From: Coix lacryma-jobi var. lacryma-jobi
Lineage: Eukaryota > Streptophyta > Magnoliopsida > Poales > Poaceae
Direction: 5' to 3'
Length of the DNA: 64,000 bases
NCBI GenBank assembly: GCA_009763385.1
Contig: CM019822.1
Location: 14,713,950-14,777,949, forward strand
The position numbers and the translations under genes were made by a program. The notes under the pieces were generated by a model. The model saw only the letters and a list, made by a program, of their open reading frames with translations. It was not told where the DNA came from and did not search any database. Shown here one piece after another: positions 21,052 through 31,715 of the stretch (position 1 is its first letter; each line of letters opens with the position of its first letter).

Positions 21052-22200
21052 ATGCCGGCACACACTCGCAGCCAACGCGGACAGGGGGCAGGACAGGAGG
21101 AGAACTGCCACCTCCCCCACCGCCGCCGATGACGCCGGAAGCGTTTTCGGCCAGTTCTTGGGCAGCCAAAGGAATATGGAGGAAATGCAGAGGCACATGG
21201 AGGCACCCTCCGCAATATCGCTAACAACACTGCGCAGCAGCACCATCAACGCCAAGGCCCAGAGCCCAACCAGTACAGCTCCTACCGTGACTTCTTGGAC
21301 ACTCGCCCTCTTGTGTTCAAGGAAGTCACCGAACCGCTTGAGGCTGATGAATGGCTCAACTCCATCACCAAAAGTTCCGTCTGCTTCGTCTGACGGAAGA
21401 GCTCAAGGCGGAGTACGCCGCCCACATGTTGGAAGGACCCGCGGGTTTATGGTGGGCCCAGTACCGTGCATCCTTGCCTGCAAATGCACGTGTCACTTGG
21501 GATCAGTTCTCTACCGCTATGCGCAACCATTACATCCCTAGTGGTTGATGGAGATGAAGATTGCAGAGTTCATGAGGTTATCCAGGGAACCAGGTCTATG
21601 TCGAGAGTACCTTCACAGTTTCAACAACCTAGCTCGCTACGCCCCAGACTTTGTGGATACTGAGGCCAAGAAGATCGCAAGCTTTAAGCGTGGCATGAGT
21701 GCCGCCATGCTTTCCAAGATGGGCAACAGTCACCGCACCACTTTCAGTGATTTCGTCAGTGACTGCCTAAATCAAGAGGCCAATGACATCCGGCTGGCAA
21801 CAGAGACGCGCCGTCGTGCGAACGAAGGAGGTTCGTCTCAACAGAGGACCCCTTTCGGAGCACGTACCCCGTATCGCCCGCCTGTTACAGGAGCAAGATA
21901 CCGTCCCCCACAGAGGAAGATCACCACCAACCGTCCCCGTCCCAGTTTTCAGAAGCCCTACACCGCCCCCATGATGCAGAACAAGAGCAAAGCAGGGAGT
22001 GCAGGAGGTCCCAAGACCCCGTATGTGATTGGTCCATGCTATAATTGTGGTCAGACTGGACATCTGTCACGTCAGTGCCCTCGCCCAAAGAAGCAATACA
22101 CTCAGCCCCACCTCGTACGGGTCATGTGCATCACACCACCGTGGAAGAAGTGCCAGAAGGAGAGCCTGTCACCGCTGGTACGTTTCTTGTTAATCAATGC
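21052..22200 (+). pseudogene. gag: Gag of chromovirus F, frameshifted
   Basis: The ATG at 21052 begins PAHTRSQRGQG, a usual chromovirus Gag start, but the frame shifts within 80 bases at the poly-Pro stretch. Later pieces: GQFLGSQRNMEEMQRHMEA (about 21150), KAEYAAHMLEGPAGLWWAQ (21400), then 21545 on with EFMRLSREPGLCREYLHSF and KRGMSAAMLSKM. The zinc knuckle CYNCGQTGHLSRQC is at 22037-22078. A TGA at 21546 and further shifts break it. The role would be capsid/nucleocapsid. Confidence 0.85.
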
Positions 22201-23400
22201 CCCGCAGTCGTGCTGTTTGATTCTGGAGCATCGCATTCTTTCATAAGTGAGAATTTTGTTATAAGAAGTAATCTTGAGTTGATAGAGTTAGACCGGGGAT
22301 ATCAGATAAGTTCCGCCGGAGCTGTTCTCTCCGCGCGTAAAATGGCTAAAGGAGTGGAAATGACCTTGGGAATAAGAAGGCCATAGTGGATCCTATCGTA
22401 ATTCCTGGTCTAGGTCTGGATGTAATCTTGGGAATGGGTTGGATGAAACTCTGGAAGGTCAACCTTGATGTCGCAACACGAGTAGTTTCTATGGTTAGCC
22501 CTCGTAGTGGGTCTACCTTTCGGTTCAGGTTACCTCGAAACCCCCATGAGATCGGAGTGTTGTTCAATATCACGGCAAAGCAGATAGCTGAGATCCCAAT
22601 AGTGTGTGAGTTCCAGATGTTTTTCCTGATGAGTTGCCTGGACTACCGCCAGATAGGGATGTGGAGTTTGCTATAGAGTTAATCCCTGGAACGGCACCCA
22701 TATCTCGGAGACCGTATAGAATGCACGCTAAAGAGTTAGCAGAGCTCAAAGTTCAGTTGCAAGAGCTTTTGGATAAGGGCTTGATACGCCCTAGTTCGTC
22801 ACCTTGGGGATGTCCCGCTATCTTTGTGAAGAAGAAGGATAAAACTTTAAGGATGTGTGTGGACTACCGACCGCTTAACGCAGTAACTATAAAGAACAAA
22901 TATCCCTTACCCCGAATCGATGTCTTGTTTGATCAGTTGTCAAAGGCGAAAGTATTCTCCAAGATCGACCTGAGGTCAGGATACCATCAGATTAAGATCA
23001 GAAGAGAGGATGTACCAAAGACAGCTTTCTCTACCAGATACGGACTCTATGAGTATCTAGTTATGTCCTTTGGGTTAACCAATGCACCAGCACATTTCAT
23101 GTACCTGATGAATTCGGTCTTCATGCCAGAGTTGGATAAGTTTGTTGTAGTGTTCATCGATGATATCTGGTATATCTCTGAAGATGAGAGGACATGCTGA
23201 GCATCTACGATTGTTCGTCGACACCGGCTTGATAGTTAGAAGTGTATATATTAGTCAGCAGTGTGAGTTTTGGTTGAAGAAGGTACCTTTCCTGGTCACG
23301 TCCTTCAGAGGAAGAGGATCTGTAGACCCTTCTAAGTGTACAAGAGGTTATGGATTGGGAAGCACCACGAGTTTTTGAGGTTCGTTTTTTTGGGTTTGGC
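22201..23400 (+). pseudogene. pol: Pol of F, part 1: protease and reverse transcriptase
   Basis: The protease active site VLFDSGASHSFIS is at about 22209-22245 and DVILGMGWM at 22420-22445 is the flap-side strand. A shift separates them at 22386. RT runs from about 22640 with DVEFAIELIPGTAPIS, SPWGCPAIFVKKKD, MCVDYRPLNAVT, KIDLRSGYHQI, FGLTNAPAHFM and the catalytic VVFIDDI. The frame is lost near 23180. Motif order and spelling are typical of plant chromoviruses. Confidence 0.88.
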
Positions 23401-25085
23401 AGGATGTCGGTTTATTCCGGATTTTTTCGAGAATAGCCAAGCCTATGACCCGTTTAACGCAGAAAAACAAGAAGTTCGAATGGACTCCAGAGTGTGAAAC
23501 AGCTTTTCGCACTCTGCGAACGTTGTTGACATCCGCACCTGTTTGGCTCAGCCAAACTTGGAGGAACCTTTGATGTGTTTTGTGACGCATCCAAGATTGG
23601 ACTCGGATGTGTACTCATGCAAATGGAAGAGTTATCGCCTATGCTTCTCGTCAGTTGCACCACACGAAGAGAATTACCCCACTCATGATTTGGAATTAGC
23701 AGCCGTCGTGCATGCGCTCAAGATTTGAGGCATTATCTTATGGGAAACCTATGTCATGTGTACACGGATCATAAAAGTCTGAAATATATCTTCACCCAGC
23801 CAGAGTTGAACATGAGGCAGAGAAGATGGTTAGAGCTAATTAAGGATTACAACCTTGAAGTGCATTACCACCCCGGAAAAGCAAACGTTGTAGCCGATGC
23901 CTTGAGTCGCAAGACTCATTGCAACTCCCTACAACCACTGTTGGAAGATGGATTTAACCTTATGCACCCCGTTATGCTGAACAATATCACTCTTCAGTGC
24001 ACCTTAGAAAGTGACATCATCGAAAGGACAAAAGACCGATGAAGAGATCTGTCAGATTAAGAAGAGGTTGGAAACCAGTAGTTCTTTGAACTTCAGGACT
24101 GATGAGCAGGGAATCTTGTGGTATAACCAGAGGTTGGTTGTTCCTAAGGACACAGAGCTGAAAGAAAGAATTCTGAATGAAGCTCACAATTCAAAGTTAT
24201 CCATTCACCGAGTAGTAAGATGTGTACCAGATTTGAAACAAGGTATTGGTGGTCAAAGATGAGGAAAGAAGTTGCAGCTTATGTTGCAAGGTGTGATACT
24301 TGCTGCAGGATAAAAGCTATACACCTGAGACCTGCCGGACTGTTGCAACCGTTGTCAATCCCAGAGTGGAAATGGGAAGAAATAGTATGGATTTCATCAC
24401 AGGTCTTCCCACTACTCAAAAAGGAAATGATTCTATCTGGGTTATCGTGGATCGGTTATCTAAAGTGGCTCACTTCATACCAGTTAAGACTACACACCGC
24501 CCTCATCAGTATGCAGACCTGTATATCAGAATATCTTGAGGTTGCATGGGGTTCCAAAAAGGATTGTTCTGATAGAGGACCCCAGTTCATAGCACGTTTT
24601 TGGGAACAGTTGCACAAGGAACTAGGAACTAAATTGATAAGAAGTTCCGCCTATCAACCCCCAGACTGCAGGACAGACGGAGAGGGTAAATCAGATTGGA
24701 AGATATCCTAAGAGCTTGTGTTCTATCTTCAGGAGAATCATGGGAAAAATGGTTACCCCTTGCCGAGTTTTCATATAACAACAGCTACAGAAAGTATAAA
24801 GATGGCACCTTTTGAAGTTTATATGGACGAAGATGCAGAACCCAGTAAATTGGGTTGAATCAGGAGATCGAGGATTCTATGGGTCAGATTACGTAAAGGA
24901 TGCTGAAGAGATTGTGCAAACAGTACAACACATATCAAAGTAGCACAATCCCGACAGAAGAGTTATGCTGACACTCGAAGAAGACCCTTGGAATTTCAAG
25001 TAGGAGACTATGTGTATCTTAAGGTCTCACCTATGAGAAAGGTCCAACGTTTGGGATTAAGAAGAAGAAACTAGCACCTCGATAT
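23401..25085 (+). pseudogene. pol: Pol of F, part 2: RNase H and integrase
   Basis: RNase H fragments include SYRLCFSSV-like and HYLMGNLCHVYTDHKSLKYI through NVVADALSRK (23725-23935). The integrase zinc domain is split around 24180-24310 (ARCDTC visible). The core shows WIVDRLSKVAHFIPV-like sequence near 24430-24490 and DRGPQFIARFWEQL near 24570-24610. At least six frame breaks occur, and catalytic spacing cannot be judged. Confidence 0.8.
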
Positions 25086-25477
25086 GTGGGACCTTACCAG
25101 ATCATAGCAAAGAAGGGACAAGTGGCATACGAAGTACAGTTACCCCCAGAAATGAGCACAGTTTTCCCAGTGTTCCACGTATCACAGTTAAGAAGTGTCT
25201 TCGAGTTCCAGAACAAGAAGAAGTTCGGATTCCAGACGTCACCATCAGATCGGATCTGGAGTACTACGAGCAGCCCAAGGAGATTTTGGACACCAAGACC
25301 CGAGAGACTCGTAACCGAACGGTGAAGACTTACAAGATTCTCTGGAGCAATCACGGACCCAACGATGCGACTTGGGAAACAGAGGAGTACTTACGCGTAA
25401 ATTACCCCGCTTTTTATAAAGACTGGTACGTAACTCAAATCTCGGGACGAGATTTCTTTAAGGGGGAAGGGCTGTGA
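25086..25477 (+). pseudogene. pol: Integrase C-terminus and chromodomain of F
   Basis: GPYQIIAKKGQVAYEVQLP and VFPVFHVSQLRSVF (25086-25210) form the GPY/F-type C-terminal module. After a frame shift, 25286-25445 reads TVKTYKILWSNHGPNDATW and ETEEYLRVNYPAFY, the chromodomain that defines chromoviruses. The chromodomain class is known to bind methylated H3 tails and to steer integration into heterochromatin. The stop codon overlaps the first bases of the 3' LTR. Confidence 0.85.
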
Positions 25478-28400
25478 CACCCTAGTGTCAAGCACTGCAT
25501 TAGGCACTGAATTAGATACTAAGAAAGCATAAGCAATGCATTGCATCATTTCATGTGCATGAGAGTGCTTTTGTCTTTTGTTTATTTATTTGGATTTGGA
25601 TTTCTATTGGACTTGATGATCTAAGTGGATTTCTGTTTTGGCAAAGAGTTTTATAAAATAGAGAACATTGAGTAGAGTGCTTTTCATGTTGGAGTTTTGA
25701 CCTAGTTCAAAATAGTTTGTTAAATAAAAATAAGTCAAACAAAATGGTTTATATTTCAAAATTGGCTTTGTTTATGTGGAGGATTTAAAAATGGTTTTCA
25801 GAAAAAGTGTCCTATATGAAAGTTGTAGAGAAAATTATTTTGAGCAACTTTTATATTTGGGTCAAAACCTAGTTTGGAGTTTTTGAAACTGTTTTGAGTG
25901 GTCAAACTGGAAAAATTTTGGAAAAAGAAAAAGAGAAAAAGGAATTTTCCCGCGCCACTTTCCGGCCCATCTGGCCTTTCGGCCCAACCCGCGCCCGCTC
26001 CCGCGCCCGCCCGCGCCGGCAGTTCGCCCGCGCAGCGCCGGCTGCGCGCGCGCAGCGCGCCGCGCTCGCAGCGCGGCCCAGCTTCGCCCGCGCAGCGCCG
26101 GCCTCGGGCGCGCAGCCGCGGCCCACCCCGCGCGCGCGGCCACGTGCGCGCGCCTCGCCCCGACCGCGCGCCGCGCGCGTCAGCGAACGGCCGCGCCGTA
26201 CGCCGGCCGGGCGCCGCGTGGCGGCTTGCTCCTGCCGCAAATCCGCGCTCGCCTATCGCCGCGCGATCTTCTCCTCGCGATCACGCCACGATCCGCTCGC
26301 CCCTCCCGCTCTGCTCGCCTGCCGTGCCGCCCTCGCTCACCGCGCCGCTGCTGCCGACCGTCGCGTCGCCGGCCCCGCCACGACCACCCACGGTCAAGGC
26401 CCCGGCCAAGACCCCGGACACCCTCATCGCCCCCTCACTCATCCGCACTCGCTCTCCCACTCTCACTCGCACTCTCACCCACGCACGAACGCGAACCGAG
26501 CGCTCCCCGCTCGCCACGACCACCGCCGCAACCACCCTTCTCCGTTCCAACCACCACCCTCCATCGCCGTCCAATTCCTTCCGCACGCCGCTCCGCCTAC
26601 GCCGTGGACACACGGTGCGCGCGAAGGAACCGCCGGCCTGAGGCTACATCGCCGTCACCATCACCTCCCCCTTTCGGTCGCCGTCGCCGCCGAAGGAGGG
26701 CAAGTTCCCGTTCTTCATCGACCAAGCCCCTTCTTCCTCCTCAAGCCTCACCGAGCCAAGGCAAGGTGAGAACATCACCCAGTCTCAACGCTACCGCCTC
26801 CCATCTCCCTCTCCTCCCCGGCGAGCGCCATGGGCGCCGCCGCGGACCTCTCAGTGGCCAAGCTCCTCTGGAGCCATCCGAGCCAAACCAACTCCCTTGG
26901 TAGCTTCCCTAGGGTTCGTAGGAGCTTTTGTCTCCCCCAATTTCTCCGGCCATCGCCGGAAACGGCGTAGCCGCGCGTTGCCGCCGCCACCGTGCGCCGC
27001 CGCTCGCCGCCGGCATGCTCCGGCCATGCGCTGGCCAAACCATCACCACCACTCGGTGCGCCTCGCCGAGACGAGTCGATCTAGCCTAGCCTCGCCGCCG
27101 GACCTCACCGCCGGCGAGCAGCCGCCGGTCAACCCTCTCCCCTGTTTCTTCTCTCTCTGATGGGTGGGTCCCGTTGACCTGTGGACCCCGCGCGTCAGCC
27201 TCTGCTTGGTCCATGGACCGCATCCACCGAAGCCGAGCGCCGGGTGTTTTCAAAAGGATTTTTCTTTAATGTTTTTCCTTTTTCCAGTAAATGCTTGTTA
27301 TTTTGTGTTGTAGCTCGTTTCAAAAGTCCAAATGGAGTACTTTCAGTTTTGGTAGAAGTTTATTTTACTGTTTTTATTTATTTCAGTTTATATGCTTTTG
27401 TTGTGATAAATGGAAATAAGTGTTTTATGGTTGAGATAATTCCTGGAAAATTTTGTGTAAGTTCATAACCTGTTTTACACCTGTGAAAAATATATGATGC
27501 ACTGTTTATGTAGAAAAAGTTACTGTTATGATTAAAAGTCCTTTTGGCTGATTTCTTAGAATAAATGTTAAGGTGTTTTATATGTCGAAATAAAATGTGG
27601 GAAAATTATAGCCTCTGTTTATGATATCCAAGCTGAGAAAAATGTAGGCATGAGCTGTTATGTGCAGAAATCTGAAGTTGCTTTACAAAGGTGCTTTTCT
27701 GTGTTTTCTTTGGAAATTCATGTAAGAAATAATATAATGTTTCTGTTCATGGAACTTTCTTGATAAGCATAAAATATGAAGTAGAATCTAGGAAAAAAAT
27801 TGAAATAGAGTTTGCACCCTTTTCCAGTAGGGTTGTAGTTCAAAGTGGTTTATATTGCAGTAGATTTGTTTATTTTGTGTAGGCTTGTATGTTTATGCTC
27901 TGCCAGCAAGTATTCCTACAGTAGGATGGGTATGAGTAGAAGAAGCCAGGAAAATTATGAAATCTGCTGTTTGACACTTTTTGAGTGAGGAGCTAGTTCA
28001 AAGCACCTTTTTGGGCAGTTTGCTTGTCATTTTTATATCTGCAGTTCTGTATTTTATTTTTGGCTGAAATTTGTTCAGTGGAGTCCAGCAACTGTTGTTT
28101 GCCTTTGGAATTTTCGTGGATTTTTCTGAGTCCAGAAAAGTGCACTTGCAGTTCAAACCTAAGTTTCTTTTGAATTATTAAATAAGAAAAAGGTGAATAA
28201 ATGGATTTTGTTTTATGAATTAAATAAGTATTTACCTCAATGTCAAAAGTGGTTCAACAAGTTGGGTTGTTGGTTTGCAAGAAATGCTCTTTTCATACCA
28301 CACATCTTGCACCCGCATTGTAATTATTTATTATCATCGCATGCAATAGGATCGACCCCTCCGGAGCCCGACCAGGAGCCAGAGACAAACGCCGAGAGCA

Positions 28401-30031
28401 GCAGATCCCGGAGCTCCAGCAAGCCGAGAAAGCCGACCCCGCCTGCGACACTAACTTGCCCGAGTGTCCCTCCCACGAGGCCTCGGTCTTCACCCAAGGC
28501 AAGCCCCGGAGCATATTAAGCCTCCTATCTTTTGCAAATTAAATTACTTGAGTCCTTTTATATTGTGATGCATTAGGTTAGGAGTTGGAATGAATCCTAC
28601 TTGCTGCATTACCATTCCTTGGTTATTGATTAATATCTACCTTGTTATCCTGTTACTTATTTATAATGTAGAATTGCTTAGTTGCTTAATAAAAGTGGTA
28701 GTTAAGAATGTTTCCGTAATACCCTGATGGGTAGTTACCGGATCACGGTTGGCTATATTTGCTATCGTGGAAAAGAACCAGTGAGTAGTAGTAATGAAAT
28801 ACGGTCAACTGGAAGGCAAGGCACAAGTTTGGAAACTTGGGGCAGTCCACGTTGGATCGTGTAGGTTTGTATCGATGTTGGCCCTCGTTCATTTTTGAAC
28901 GCGCCCTTTTACTTAGGGATACGTCGGTGCCGTAATCATCGACCCTAAAGCCGGTTAGAAGCTGTTCGGACCGGTCTCAACCCGTGTCATGCCCTCTAGT
29001 ATGGAAATTGCGATCTGCCGCGTGAGGCCATCGCCAGGTTCCAATTGGGCGGTCCGTGCTGTGAGCCGCGACGATTACCACCACGAACAAGCATCGGGCG
29101 GTTGCCCAATGCATGGACCCGACGGGGAAAGTGTGGGCTGGTATTAAAGGTCTTTCACCAGCTGGTTTGGAATTCGATTCGAGTCGCCGTCTCCCCCGGT
29201 TAGTGGGAAACTATGGCGAGCTTCACCATGATACAACTCCATGTGATGATTTAAGGTTCAACTAAAATGTGGATAAGTCAACTGGATATGGTTATATTAT
29301 TGATTGATAGATTCAAGTGAGTGCTCTAGTACAGGTGAAAAACCTAGAATTAAGGAATAGGTCTAAAAATGGCAGCTCATCATTATCATCAATTACCTCT
29401 TATCTGAAATTGAGCTTTTCGCAACTAAAAGATCCCAGCTCCACCCAAAGACCTTGCATACCCTTGGAGTCTTTATTTTCAGTTGGACGGGTAAGTCTAG
29501 CTGAGTACATTCCCGTACTTAGGGTTTATCCCGTTGTTGCAGATGGCCAGGTCTACTTCGGCTATTGTAAGCACTGCCTCTACCCAGTGGAAGGTGATGA
29601 GGAGAGTAGGCCCAGGGCAGGGTCGTCCAGAAGCTCCCCTTTTTCTTTTGCTGGTCTGAGACTGTTGGTGGCACATTATCTTAAAAAGGAGGAGTGAGTC
29701 ATGTTGAGTGGGTTTTATCAAACCATGTTTATTTGGACCACACGTGTGGTGGTCGTGTTTTTAAACTACTTCAGCTTCCGCACTTTTAAAATTAGTATTG
29801 TAATAACTTCGTTTTAAATTCACACTCTGATATTTTAAATTCGGTTTCGTTTTCGCTATGATGTATCTTTACGAATGTAATCCTTGAACGATGCGATCCT
29901 GTATGATGTATGGTGTTAGAAATCCTTCGAGATTCCGGACTACCGGGGTTATGGGTCAAGTATCAGTCGAAGTCAGACGGATTTGGCTAAGATAATACTT
30001 GAGCTCTTATAATCAGGACGGTTCCGCCACA
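25473..30031 (+). repeat. 3' LTR of F (4.56 kb, full length)
   Basis: It begins TGTGACACCC after the tract AAGGGGGAAGGGC and ends CCGCCACA. A CpG-rich block at about 25970-27190 gives long spurious Arg/Pro/Ala frames. Downstream parts (27690-30031) match the 5' LTR closely. It is 1.5 kb longer than the 5' copy because of the deletion there. Confidence 0.9.
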
Positions 30032-30036
30032 GTGAC

Positions 30037-30545
30037 GGTCGTTAAAAATCAAAACAACGAATTGATTCCACAACGAACCGTCACGGGATGGAGAATGTGC
30101 ATAGACTACCAAAAACTTAGCAAGGCCACAAAGAAAGACCACTTTCCGTTGCCATTCATTGATGAGATGTTGGAACGGCTAGCCAAACATCCTTCTTTTG
30201 TTTCCTTGATGGGTATTCGGGGGTACCATCAAATTCCAATCCATCCCGACGACAAATAAGACCACGTTCAAACCCACGTTTCACATGCCCCTATGGGACA
30301 TATGCATACAGGCGCATGTCATTTGACCTGTGCAATGCCCTGCTTCATTTCAGAGGTGCATGATGTCCATCTTCTCAGATATGATAGAAGAAATCATGGA
30401 AGTTTTCATGGACGACTTTTCAGTCTATGGAACAACCTTTGATCACTACTTAGAGAATCTGGACCGTGTCTTACAACGCTATCAATAAAAGCACTTGATC
30501 TTGAACTGGGAGAAATGCCACTTCATTGTTCGAGAAGGGATAGGC
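30037..30545 (+). pseudogene. pol: RT remainder of element D
   Basis: It continues the frame cut at 15933: VVKNQNNELIPQR, GWRMCIDYQKLSKATKKDHFPLP, GYHQIPIHPDDK, then after a shift MDDFSVYG and LILNWEKCHF. The FMDDFSVYG box is the Athila RT catalytic motif. Coding stops near 30545; RNase H and integrase are absent, so the pol gene is deleted from here on. Confidence 0.88.
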
Positions 30546-30941
30546 TAGACTTACCATAGGCTTTGAGGTGGGGCCCACAGACCCCAGTTAGGGGGTCGGG
30601 CGATCCCTATATGGGGCCCACCTGAAACAAGGGTTGCACAATCGCGTAGATGGTCTCGAGCCAGGTACGTGACCGCGTCGGACACCCATCAAGGGGGTCG
30701 GGCGACCCCGCCTCGTGGAGGTTCGACTCGCAGATGAGTTCACCGTGACGAGTGGATAACAACCGCTGGAGATAAACCCCAAATCCAAAACCGATGGGGT
30801 CGGCCGATCCCTACCTTACAGGATTGGAACGACGGCGCGACGGACTCAGCCGCTATTTAACCTTGCACCCATCTCCTTCTTCCTCCTACTCGCAATTCCA
30901 CGCAAGGCCAGAGCCTCCAAACCTTCCCTGCACTCTAGCTA
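30546..30941 (+). other. Junction region of D with palindromes and a possible promoter
   Basis: No coding signal. It has three GGGGTCGG(C/G)CGA(C/T)CCC-type palindromes near 30594, 30696 and 30799. CTATTTAA at 30862 could be a TATA-like element for the ORF that follows, about 80 bases on. Confidence 0.5.
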
Positions 30942-31715
30942 TGGCACCCACTAGCAAAACCACGCGCCCTGCAACATCCACGCCACGACGGGCTCTGAGC
31001 GAAGATCTAGAGCAGGCCCTCGCGGTCAATGTGATCGACGCGGTGCCGTTAGCCATGGCCCTCCACCAGGGGGCTGGCTGGGCCGGTGGTGGGGTCGCCC
31101 GATCCCACCAGGGGTCGGCCGACCACCCCCCGTCCATCGTCTCGCGCGGCGGCATCGTCCCACTCGCTGACTCCGAGAAGGGGGATCAGAAAATCCCCCG
31201 GCCGCTCCATCACGCCGACTAGGCCGACCACAGGCCAACTCACGCTGAAGGGGAAGGCCCCGCCGGAGGAGAACCCGCGCGCGATCACCACGACAACGGG
31301 GAGTGCGGAGTATACTTCGTCATACTCTCCGTCGACGCCCACATTCTGGAAGACCCATCAGATCATGGCCGGTGGGCATGGTCGAGGGAAGGTAGTCATC
31401 CCTTCTCTCAACACGGAAGAGAAGGATGAGCTGCGGGAGTCCCTGGAGTCCCAAGCTTCTGTTCGGCGGAGGATGGACCCTCCGTCGATCAAGAGGCCGC
31501 CGGGACAATTCGAGGAGGAAGACAAGAAGACGGATCTGGAGAGGCTGATGCACGTCACCTCCATCCTGCAAGAAAGGAACAAGGTGTTGGAGGAGACGGT
31601 GTCAGAGTTGAAGATGGCGAATAAAGACTTAGAAGATTATTTTCGCCATCTTAGGATTAGCACCTCTGCGAAGCTCAAACGCTTCGCTAAGGTTTTGGGC
31701 GGGAAGACCTCCTAA
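30942..31715 (+). pseudogene. Extra 3' ORF of element D: basic N-terminus and coiled coil
   Basis: The ATG at 30942 opens MAPTSKTTRPATSTPRR and then ALSEDLEQALAVNVIDA. The frame is interrupted near 31200 by one shift, and a second frame runs to TAA-ended SAKLKRFAKVLGGKTS at 31713. The C-terminal 80 residues are Glu/Lys/Leu-rich with heptad spacing (coiled coil). Two of the D-family palindromes lie inside the coding part near 31090-31125. It occupies the place where Athila elements carry an env-like or other extra ORF, but I see no signal peptide or membrane segment and do not recognise a family. Confidence 0.55.

Larger units (their letters stand above)
15934..30031 (+). mobile_element. Tekay-type chromovirus F (Ty3/gypsy) with an extra H3-tail ORF
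   Basis: Termini are TGTGACACCC...CCGCCACA. The TSD is ATGAC (15929-15933) and GTGAC (30032-30036), one mismatch. Layout: 5' LTR, tRNA-iMet primer site, leader, extra ORF at 19697-20728, gag with one zinc knuckle, protease, RT, RNase H, integrase, C-terminal chromodomain, polypurine tract, 3' LTR. RT before integrase and the terminal chromodomain make it a chromovirus; the very long LTR and iMet site fit the Tekay/Del clade. Gag-pol is broken by many single-base shifts; the extra ORF is not. Confidence 0.92.

Noticed and set aside
25894..26769. 291-codon Arg/Pro/Ala-rich open frame in the 3' LTR of F
   Set aside because: CpG-rich sequence open in several frames on both strands, no domain, inside an LTR, and absent from the 5' LTR by deletion. 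Composition artefact.
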